Shown one piece after another: positions 23,101 to 35,100 of a DNA stretch of 64,000 nucleotides (position 1 is its first letter; each line of letters starts with the position of its first letter). The stretch covers positions 13,046,938 through 13,110,937 of the forward strand of contig JAKZAP010000014.1 in assembly GCA_023053575.1 (NCBI GenBank), given 5' to 3'. The stretch comes from Branchinecta lynchi (Eukaryota > Arthropoda > Branchiopoda > Anostraca > Branchinectidae). The translations under genes were made by a program, and so were the position numbers. Under the pieces are notes generated by a model that saw only the letters and a program-made list of their open reading frames with translations, did not search any database and had not been told where the DNA came from.

Positions 23101-26100
23101 AAGGACTATCGATGAAATCATAAATCAGTCTTTTTGTCTGCGACCAGTGCTTCACTCGACCTCATCCGAGTTTTGTGGAAACTCCCGAATCCTAGCAACT
23201 ATATCGAGTAAATTACCGAATCCCAGTTATCATACCGAATAAGTTTAGACCAATAGCATGTTCGGGATTCTGTATAACTACCGGATCGAAAGACTACCGA
23301 ACAATATTCGTATTGGAAACTGGAACAAAAGTCGGGATTCGTGGTAACTACCGAATCCTGATACTTAAACCGAATAAACTACCGAATCCCGATCACGATA
23401 CCGCATAATTTTGGACCGATAGCTTATTCGGGATTCTGTGTAACTACCAAATCTCCATAAATATACTGAACAATTCTGGCATCCGAAAATTACCAAACAA
23501 TTTCAGTAAATTCTCTCACTGAATTCGCGATAAGTACCGAATACTGGCAATTATACCGAATCCCGACCATTACATCGAATAGATTTGTAGCGATAGCCTA
23601 TTTGGGATTCTGTATAACTACCGAATCCCGGTAAATATACCGAATAATTCTGGTATCGAAAAATACTGAACAATTTTAGTAAATTTTGGACCTTCGACCA
23701 AAATTTTACCGAATCTCAATAAGGTGTGGGTTGCCCCACACCTGGACCCCTACAGGACCCCCCCCCCCCCCCGCAACACAACATTTGTGATGTCCGTTCC
23801 AAACAAAAATGGGTGTAGTGGCTTTCCTACTTTCTGGGATCCCAAAACGTAAGTGGAGGGATACCTATGACATCGCAAAAGTTGTCCGTATATCCGAACG
23901 ATAACTCTCGAGGGGTTTCAAATTAAGGGAAGAAAGCTATTGAGATAGTTGATTTAGGGGTAAGGAGACTTGCTGAATTCGAATATGAAATTTATTTTCT
24001 CGCCGGGCAAATAGTTCACCCGGAATCCGGCGAAAACCGGAAAATTTGTGAAAAGTAAAAGTTTAATATGAAGTTGATTAGATGTTTGATTAAGAGCAAG
24101 AAGACATGCTAAGTCCGAATATGAAATTTATTTCCTCGCCGGACAATCAGTTCAGCAGGAATCCGGCTAAAACCGGAAAACTTGTTAAAAAGTAAAAGTT
24201 TTAATTAAATTTGATAAGATGTTCGATTTGCGGGTAAGAAGACATACTGAATTCGCAGTTGACAATCATTTTCTCACTTGACGTATAGATCGCTCGGAAT
24301 CCGACTAAAACCGGAAAATTTGTTAAAAGTAAAAGTTTGACCTGAAGTCGATTAGAGGTTGGATGTAGGGAGTAAGGAGACATGCTGAATTCGTTTTTGA
24401 GCTTTAGTTTTTTGTCAGACAAGTAGTTTGTCCAGAATCCCAATCCAGAATACGAATGCAAAACATTTAAACTGACTTCCCATGATATTAGTCTGTCAAG
24501 GGCACTTCTGGTACAACAAGAACAAGACCAAAGGTTTCGCTGGGATCCCAAAATATTTCATTTGCCCCTTAACTTAAACCCCCTCCCCCACCCCTAAATG
24601 TAGGGCTACAGAGCCCATCTACGAGCTCCACCATACTCTTCGACCCAAAGAATCCTCACACCAAGTTTCATCAAAATATCTAATTCCTTTCGAGAGTTAT
24701 AGTGCGCCGGGTTTTTGGGATCCGGATGGATACCTATGACATCGCAAAAATGTCCGTCTGTCCGCCTGTAAGCACGATAACTCTCGAAGGCAATGAGATA
24801 TGTTGATGAAACTTGGTGGGAGGATTCACTGGGTCAAGGGTAAGGTCAAGTTCGTAGATGGGCTATGTAGCTCCATATTTAGGGGTGGGGGAGGGGGTTC
24901 AAATTAAGGGAAAAACAAAATATTTTTAAACAGCTAATGTGATAGTCGATTATGGGGTAAGAACGATTTATGGCACGATAGTGAAAACCATTTTCACGCC
25001 GGACAAGTAGTTCGTCCGGAATCCGGCAAAAACCGGAAAATTGGTTAAAAGTAAAAGTTTTATTTGAAGTTGATTAAATGGTAGATTTAGAGGTAAGAAG
25101 ACATGCTGAACACGATGGTGAAAACAATTTTCTCGCCGAACATGTAGTTAGTCCGAAATCCGGCAAAACCGGAAAGTTGGTTAAGAGTAAAAGTTTAATT
25201 TGAAGTTGATTAAATGGATTTATGGGTAAAAATACATGCCGAACACGATGGCGAAAATCATTTTCTCGCGGGACAACTAGTTCGCCCGGAATCCGCCAAA
25301 ACCGGAAAATCTGTTAAAAGCAAAAGTTCGATTACATGACAGGTTAAGGGGCAAGAAGAGTGCCGGAGTCGGTATATGACAATGGTTTTTTATAATTGTT
25401 CCGGAATCCGGTTGTAACCGGACTTTGTTCAAGTCAAACTTTTATTCAAAGTTGATTAGATGTTCTTTATAGGGATAAGGAGATACGCTGGTTTTGTTTC
25501 TGATTTTTTTTTTTTTTTTGCTGGACTAGTAGTTCGGTCGGAAATCGGCAGGAAGTCTCGGTCAGTATCGTCAAAATAGATATGGCTTATAGAGGTGTAT
25601 CTGAACTTGGTTTTCTCTGATGATTAGCCTGTCCAAGACCGAGTCCAATACTGGATCTGGCGAAGACAAGACCCGATTGTCTGGATCAAATATTAGATTT
25701 TTTGGGTTCTCATCGACACCTTTGGTCTTGTTTTTAGCCGGAACCCGCTGAATCCATATCTGAATATTTGACAGCGCAAACGGATATCTGAATATATCTG
25801 AACTTGTTGAAATTCAGCTGGCGTATCCGGTTTGCACTGTCAACTACGAACTTGGTATTCTCCGATTATTACCATTGGCCTTAACCTGTTTGTAAATTTT
25901 AGAAGTAAAAATGTTTAAGAAGTCTGTTGACGACCGAATATCTAAAAGACCAAATTGTAGGGAGCAAATATTAAAATTTGGGGATCCCGTCGAAACCTTT
26001 GGTCTTGTTGTTTTTGCACCACACTTTTCCTTTTCTTGGTGTTTTTAGAATACTTGCCAGCTTCGATATGGCGATTGTCAGCTTCGATTCGAAGTCGTAT

Positions 26101-29100
26101 GCACTTCGAATGCTACATCCCTACTGTGTACCACACTTAAAGGACCCGTCGTGCCTATAGTGGCAATTAGGGGTCGGCACCGTTTCTGTTTTTGGCTAAA
26201 ACAGAAACGGTAAAAAACAGCAAATAAAAAACGGAACAGAAACAGAAACGGTGATAAAAAAAACGGAAAACCGTTTCTGTTTTTCCGTTTTTTTCCGGAA
26301 TAACAGAAACGGACCGTTTTTTACAAAAAAACGGCCGTTTTAACAGGTATCTCTGTTTTTTTCCTACTTCTTTAGGTTTATAAGATAACAATAAGGCGAC
26401 CATTTGGAATGGTAAGGCGGCTCTTGGAAAGTGAATAGTGTAAGGAGGGAACTCATGGAGGGTCTAAGGTTGTGAAAGAAGGTCGACTGTAATTGTGTAA
26501 GGTGAAGAAAAAAGGACTCTGCACCTGTCTAGTAAACTAAGCCCTTTTCTTATGCCCATGGTCAAATGCTGGGGTATGCTGGAAGGGGTGAATATGGACG
26601 TCATACGCATGTGTACCCCTTATTCCCCAGAAGGCTATCAGTACCCTTTAAAAATAAAAAATTTTAAGGTCAAAGATACCAAACTGTTTTAGTTCCCAAA
26701 GTACTGTATACTGATACTCCTATGCGGAAGAAAGGATACAACTACGTCTGAGAACCATGGTCACCCCTGTCAGCATGCCCCAGCTTTTGAGCATGGGGTT
26801 CATTCAAGTGCCATATACCGATCACTTTTCGGTCGATCGGTCGGTCCACTGTTCTCGAGTTACGGTACTTCCAGATGTGGTACGACAATGAAACTTGGCA
26901 GGCATATCAGTGATTTGACCAAACTACTCGGAAATTGTACTTCGACGATCCAACCACCGTTGGGGGAGTGGAGTGAGGGGGAATCTGAACTTTGTATAAC
27001 TTTTGAACGGGTGATCGGATCTCAATGAAACTTGATATTTTGAACGACCTCGTGTCTCAGACGTTCCGTTTCATTTACGGTTCGGATCCGATGAATGTGG
27101 GGGGGGGGTCGGAAGGGGGGATCGAAAATCTTGTGACATGCTTAAAGTTGAGCGATCAGGATTAAACTTGGCGGGACGAACAAGCACAAGCACTTGGTAC
27201 ATCATAGACAGAACTGGACCGGATTTTGACACTGTGGGGGGAGCTGGAGGGGGTTCCAGAATTCCGATGATCCGGAGTTAAGGTACTCCCAGGTGAGCTA
27301 GGACGATGAAACTTGGCAGGCAATTCAGAGACCCGACCAACAACTTGGAAATAGTCAGTTCCCCGATCCGACCATCGTGGGGGAGTGGAGGGAGGAGGAA
27401 TCCGGAATTCCGAGGTATACATAACTTTTGAACGGTTGATTGGATCTTAATGAACCTTGATATTTGGATAGACCTCGTTTCTCGGATATCCCATTTCAAG
27501 TCCGGACCGGATCCGATGAATGTGGGGAGGGAGGTGGAGAGGAGTACTGGAAATCTTGTGTCACGCATTGAGTGGACTCATCGGGAAGAAACTTGGTGGG
27601 AAGAACAAGCACAAGAACTAGGTAAAACCGTGACAGAACGGACCGGATTCGTGCACAGTGGGGGGGGGAGTTAGAGGGGGTCTGGAATTCCGATGATCGC
27701 GAGTTAAGGTACTTCCAGATGTGTTAGAACGATGAAACTTGGCTGGAACATTAGAGACTCGACAAGATTGGCTCACAAATCGTCAATTTCCAGATCCGAC
27801 CATCCCTTAAAGTACGGAAATGAACTGCCAGCCCTTGAAGTGCGCACCTTAATCGCAAAGTAAAAATATACTTTTGATCAAACTATCCATTTCATAATCC
27901 CCCCAGGGTCCATGATCATTTGCGCCAATAGAGTTTTGCTTAAAAATGAATTTCTAGCACCCTTAAAGTGCGCATCTTTACCAAAAAGTGAAAAAAAAAA
28001 ATTTTGAACATAGGAAAGGTTCGCTGGCTTTTTCTTGGTTGTATAATTACAGCTTTGTAGAAAAGTTTCATCAGAAATGGGAGATTGAAGGCTTCAAACT
28101 TTCAGTACAAAACGATTCGTTCTTCCTATTGGTTGGAGTTCAAAAAACGCGTCTTAACCGACCAATGGAATGCGAGACTCCGTTTCGCAAAAATATTATT
28201 ATACCAGCAAGAAATAGCCAGATTGACATTTCCAGCAATTCACTGGCTCAGAATGGCTATCAAAGGCCGATAATTTAGTCTGTAAGTCGGAAGTCCTATA
28301 CTTCGTACTGTTAATTTTGTTGTTATGCTTCCTCTAATGATGGTGTAAAAATATCCGTTTCGTCGGGTACGGTGCAATCTCTCTATTCTGACTCACAAAT
28401 CTTTCCTTCCGAAAAGCGGAAAATATCGGTAGATGGCATAATCCGGCGGAAAAATAAAATCGCTAGATTACGCCGGGACGTCACGCGTATAAGTCGTAAC
28501 AAAAAACGGAAAGTTGGAAAAAACAGGTAAAATAAAAACAGAAACGGCTAAAACGGTCATATAAAAAACAAAACAGAAACAGAAACGGCATTAAAAAAAC
28601 GGCTACCTGTTTTCTGTTTTTCTGTTATTTAAAAAAAAAAAACAGAACAGAAAACGGTAGTAAAAAAAACAGAAACAGAAACAGAAACGGTGCCGACCCC
28701 TAGTGGAAATGCAACGTTCTTCGCTATCGCTCCATCATTCTTAAACTCGGAGACCCGAATTAAATACGGTATAATCCAACTCACCTTAACGACAAATCGA
28801 TGATTTCCACACTTGATATTTCAAAATGTTCGATACCTAACATACAGGCTTCCGACGGTTGTTGTTTAGGAGAAGCTCGCAGAGACAAACCGGTTATATA
28901 AAATTTGCGAAGTTTTTGCTATATAAGTCAATGGGCCAGGAGAAAAACAGCCAAAGCCGTGGATGCGGAGCCTGGTTCTGAAGAATTCAAATATTTTAGA
29001 TTAGGGGCACATGAACAGTAAGTACTGCAAGATATGCTTTAAGACGTTTTGTCTCCCTCCTTTGTGTGTTTTTTCAATGCGATATTTTTAGTAAAATCAT

Positions 29101-32100
29101 GCTCATTTTTGTTTTAAAGTTTAGAGTTTCAAATTGTTGCGAATTTCGTTTTTGTATAAACAATGAACACTTGACTATGCAAAAGCGTAATTGTATATAC
29201 TTATGTTCGACTAGAGAATAAATATTCTTTTTTTTTTGGCAACACCCTACGAGAATGCAATTTTTTGTCAAGATCAAACAAATATCCATCCGTTGTCGCA
29301 GGGAGAGGGGCACGTTGTCAGGTGCTTAATTCGCCTATTCCGGCACTGCCTCCATGCACTATGCCCAAGGCCGTGACCAGGGGGAAGGAGGGGGGGGGGG
29401 GGGGGGGGGGTTGACCCCCCCCCACCCACCCGAAACACACAAAAATAGTAATTTTTACAAGCTTTTCCCTCTGATCTATGTCTTTTTTGTCCGACCCGCA
29501 GGCAACCCCCCGAAAACTCCCCCCGAAAAAAATTCCTGGAGACGGGCCTGACTATGCCTTTCGTTTCATGCCATACACAATCGGTCACTCACCTTTTTTC
29601 AAACTGGTAGGAAGGCCAAGCTGTCTAAGCTGAGGTTCCAGGTTGAAAGGAAACTGTGGCAGGGGTCCCTCGGGCAGATCTACTGTCATCGGCGCAACAT
29701 TGCCAGCACGAGCGTAATCGGATTCAACGTAGTCCTCAAAGAACCTAGAAGCAGAAAATCCGGGCTGTCAGTTACAGGATAACAAATCGAAAGATCCCAA
29801 CTGGCAGACTATTCTCTCATTTTCTCCTCAACCATTTACAAGCAAAAACATCACTTGCGAAGAACTTTTAACGAGGAAGCGGATAGACTTTGGAAACGTG
29901 GGAAAGCTTGCTCAAAATTTAGTCATCGCCTTCATTTTGAACAATTTGCACGAATGGTCTTGTGAGATGAAAAAGCAAGTGACGAATTATTCGTGGGACG
30001 AATTTGCCGGAGGGACAGGTTTTGGGAGGATTTTCTAGGGAATTACCCTAGAACTAAATGTTCGCACATATCACTAAAACAGAGGTGTTTTGAAGCCCGT
30101 TAATGGCGTTTTCACGTAACTTGTGTGACATATCGATGCGAGAGTGGAGACCAAGCTGATAACCCAGAGAGACGTCACTACTCAGTTTTTAAAGGGAACT
30201 GCGCTGTTACTGCGGTCCGTTAGTTTTATCTTCACTAAGGACACTACGCCGTTTTCTAGGTTTTCCGTCTTCGAGGAGCGTCAGGAAGCTTACTGCTTCC
30301 GAGAAGTTCATTGGTCATAAATACTGGTCATGTCTTTCAAGTTAAGGGACGAACAAAACTGTTTTAAAAAGCGAGATAGCCATTATTAAGGGTAAGAAGA
30401 CATTCTGAATCCGTATCTGAAACTTATTTTCTCGCCGGGCAATTGGTTCGTCCGGAATCCGGACAAAACCGGAAAATTTTTTAAAGGACACCTGAACAAT
30501 GAAACCATACTTGAACACACCATGGGGAACGCATTTACAGACATGGCCACGGACAGCATTCTTCTCCTGAGCGTGACGTTTTCAAAATAGGGATGTTTGT
30601 TTCTCGAGGTTTGCACGTGCGGAAGTCAAGACAAAAAGCGCATTTCATTCAAATCTTGTACAGCGCTGGCCGGATCGTATTGGAATTTCTTCTAGATATA
30701 CGTTTGGGCTTAACTGGTTAAAAAATATTCCAGAAGAAGGGTTGATTGGAGACATTTGTTCATTTCTAAAATTGTTCGGTACTGAAATAAGGACAGATGC
30801 AAAATGGAGCAAAAATCATAGCTTGGAAACACCGTTTCGTATTTGGATTGGGTTTTCTGCAGGCAATGTTAACGGAAGTCATACAGATAGGGATGATACT
30901 TGGTACTCTTCATTCAGGTGTCCTTTTAAAAGTAAAAGTTTTATTTGAAGTTGATTAAATCTTCGAATTAGGGGTGAGAAGACATGCTGAATCAATAAAT
31001 GACAATCATTTTCTACAAGGGTATATAGTTCACCCGGAACCGGAAATTTCATTAAAGTTATAGTTTATCTGAAGTTGATTAGAGGTTTGATACAGTGGTA
31101 AGGAGATATGCTGAATTCGCTTTGACCTTTCGTTTTTTGCGGGACAGGTAATTCACGAGGAATCCGGCGGAAACCGGAGATTTGGCAGAAGTAAGGCAGG
31201 AAGTTTCGATCAATTTATCATATGACGTAAAAACGCACGCTGAATCAATACCTGAACTTCGTTTTCTCAGATGACTAGCCATTGGCATTAATCTCTTTCT
31301 AAACTTTAACAGCGAAAATGTTCAAGGAGGCTGGCTAAGACCGGATATCTACAAGACACATTGTCTGGATCAAATAACAAATTGCTGGGATCCATCGAAA
31401 TTTGTTTCTTGTTATATATAATGTGCAAATGACCTTTATTTCTTGTTGGCAATTGGGGTGTGACGGGTCCTTTCCGGAGGGTTTTTCCGAGCTCGTAGGC
31501 TAAGCCTGAATCGTGTTCTGTTTGTCTTCGAGCTCCTCGGTTTAAGTTATTTGACGGTGCAAAACGGATACGTCAGATCTATTTCGGAGGGGCAAGGGTC
31601 CTCTTCAGGCTGAAGCTGGAAAATGAGCTTGTGGAAAAACAATCAAAGGGTCTTCCATAAATATCTGATTTTGTGAATTTCTTCTCCGAAAATTGGTTGG
31701 AGTTAAAGCTGGTGCTGTGATTTCGTTCTGGATACGTCTGCTCTTTTTGCTGTTCGATTGGGTCCTCGAAAGGGTGGATATTCTTCTGCATTTTGGTTTT
31801 GGAGTCACCGTTTTGCACCGTCAAATATGATTCGCAGTCAGCTTGGGCTGAAGGACTATTTAGGTCTAAGTTGCGCGGATTTTCCCCTGCAGTTTTCGCA
31901 CTCCGGACACCTAAGCACTTTCTAGGGAAATTTTCCTAGTCTGGGTAGTAGAAAGCTAAAATAAACAAAGAAATAAGAAAAACTTCGTTAGAACAGAGTA
32001 CTTCACTCGCTGGAACCTAATTCCGGAATTTTGTGAAAACGGTCGTTTATGGAAATAACCTAAAAGAAAACCACGCTTACTTCAGGACTTCCTCCTTGTC

Positions 32101-35100
32101 TCTGTTTGTGAACAGCAGGCCACACTGTCCCCTGATCAACTTGGAAAGGCTGTGAAGATTTTGTGATACTTCTTCTTCTGAAGTTCTGCCAAGAGCTAAT
32201 GCCATGACTCGGTTTTTGCCCAGGAAAAATCTGCGAAAATTGTTAAACGTTATAAAACCAATAGGGCGTTTATAAAAGTCACAAGCTGGACACAACTATG
32301 AGCGTGTTCCACCCTACCTTACCCTGGTAGGTACTACGCATGACGTCACGAATACTGGCTTTTTGGCGGAACTGGCTGGAACGTATTTTTTTATTTTCAG
32401 CAATATATCGTGCCACGGGCTCATCACAGAAATTCGTAGTTACTATGCTCCCGAGCGTGGTAAGCAAATAGTTACTATTTCGACAAGACTTGAACGGTCA
32501 GCGTAGTAATTTTCACGAGGTTGGAACGAAAATAGTTACTAATAGTTACTATTGTTAGAGGGCTAGAACACGCTCTATGACTCGCAATGCAAGTATACAG
32601 CAGTGGACAAACAAATGCTGGGAAGGTTACTAAACTTGCTAATCTGTCCCTGTTCGAAAAAAACGGGCACAATGTAATTACTTTGAAAAAAGGTTTTCGA
32701 GCTTAAAGTGCATAATAAATGCCATTTTCAACCACAGTTAGCACAGCTGTTCCACATTTTGTGTGCGTATATTTTGTTAAAGCTATAGGCAAAACAATAT
32801 GATATGAATGATCCTCCCTACTTTCTCGGATTCGGGCAATTTTTTCAATGCCCGAAAACTGGGCCCGAAGACGGGACAAGTTGCGAATATCACGTGAATC
32901 TGCGAAAATTGCCAGCAGACAAGTATTGAAATTTGGGTAACCTGCAAAAATTTGCTAAGTCAGGCAGATACGACTTTCGGACAAATGTATGTAATCTAAG
33001 GAAGCACAACTCCCCCTGCCACTTCGCACCAGGAAGACTTTTAACTGCGACTGTGCTACTTATGATAAGCCTGAAGGCAAGATTTATCCCTTCTTTTTGG
33101 CAACGATGCAAAGGCAGACTGAGCCGCAGACTCCCTGGCTGGTATGCCCTCTTCCATATCAGATCATTGCTCACCCGCATTTATCAACCCTATCCAGGAA
33201 CAGAAATCTTCTCTGAACTGCTCTACTGCAGCTGACGTTTTTAATTGACCTGTCTGAGGCTTAGAACAGAATATAACAGTACTTTCTCGGTAACAAAACC
33301 AAAATTGGTGAGTACTGTCACACAGAAACATGTCAAATGCAGAAATTTGATAATCTAACGTATATATTTGAAAGTACGTAGACATGGTCAAAGGCTATCA
33401 AAATTTTAAAAATTTTTGGTATAAAACTATTTTGGTAACGAGTGTGTTTGGCCGCTACTGGTTGGAATGTTGGGACCTTCGTAGAGACTGCTCACTCCTA
33501 CCTTTCTCTCAGATTGTTGTATGTAGGAGGGAGAAACTCGGTGTAGATAGGGTGCCAAATAAGTTTTTACCGATCGGGACATAGGTTTAGTGCCCATTTC
33601 TCCAAGGTATCGATTTTGTACGGCTTGCCTTGTCAGCCAAACCATCCCTTAAGACCTTAACTGGAGTACCATAGGTGGTGTACAACCCCCTCCCGAGCCC
33701 CAAACACCAATTGCCAGTTGCCACTGATCGTTCCTACAAATTAATAGGCATTCACATTGCCAAAGTATCGGAAAATCTGCCATAACTAGCTCAGTTCCTG
33801 TGACTTGCATTGTATTTTTTCCATCTAATATATTAACTAGTTTTAAACCAGCATCCATCTCACGAGCTTTTTCAAGTAGGCTATCGTCTAAATGACCTGA
33901 TATTTAACATATATTTAACTGTCATTTCTATCTTTAAATTATTTAGCTTAAATAAACTGACTAAATACGGTACCTTGAAACCAATACAAACATGTCACGA
34001 GATGCACTATTTTGGTAGAACTGTAGAAAGTGCTTTAAAGCAGACACAGATTTTGCAAACCAGGGGCAAGACAATATTGCATATTTTAGCATAAACATGA
34101 AATCATACCTGCTGTCCTTCCACTGATTTCTGAGGCCCTTCAGCTGTGAGTTTCTAGAATTTCTCAAAGAAAACAGGTACACATGCTGATATGTTCCAAC
34201 TGACGAGCGAATGCTTTCCACAACATCTTGCTTCCAACTCAAATTTTTCTTTTTTGTCTGGGTGAGAGAGACTGAAAAAAATTCAAGTTTAAGCTGATGA
34301 AAAATTTATCTCAAAATAGTACTATGAAGTAGTACGAAAAAGTAGCATGCAGTACTAACTGATGCTATAACATGCTTCTACTTCAAGGCTACCGTGTTGC
34401 TGCATTCTAGTTTACGCAACTATTAGCAAGACTGGATGCTATTATGGCAAGACAGGATGCTACTAGATACTACTACTTAAGATTGGACCAGTCTGAGGCA
34501 CATTAAATCATAGTATTCTTTGCTATTACATAGTATTACATGCAACTTTTTCGTACTACTACCATACTACTACGCAGGCTACACATTTTTCATCGGTAAG
34601 CCCTTTTCAAAGTGCCAAGATTCTTTGCTATGTCATGCAAACCTCTCTGACTTAACTTTCTCTGACAACTTTTGCGAAGGAGGATCTCGGTTTTCCGACA
34701 AGTATTTCCGATCATCGTCTTAAGTACAAAGGTCACCTTGGTCAAAGTTATGGTCAAAGTACAGGTCAAGTTCGTAGATCAGTCGTCTAGCCCTAGATTT
34801 AGGGATGGGGGAGGGGGTTTCAAACTAAGGGATGAAGTAAAATATGCTTTGAAGCTAATGAGACAGTCGTTTTAGGGGTAAGGTGACATGCTGAATCCAG
34901 TATCTGAAATTTGTTTCCTGCCTGACAAATGGTTCATCCAGAATCTGGCTAAAACTGGAAGTTTGGGTAGAAGTTAAAAGTTGTTTCTGAAGTCGATTGG
35001 ATATTCGATACTGGGTAAGGCGACATGCTGAATCCAGTTTTGAATATTATGTTCTTGCAGTAAGAGTAGTTCGTCCGGATGCGGCCAAAACCGGAAATTT

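Noticed and set aside
23150..23775. CRISPR-like array of 'accgaatcccg' units
   Set aside because: Repeats are short, diverged and in both orientations with irregular spacing, and the context is an animal intron.
33652..34100. An additional mrto4 exon between exons 2 and 3
   Set aside because: Exons 2 and 3 already join in matching phase and complete the family sequence with no gap.
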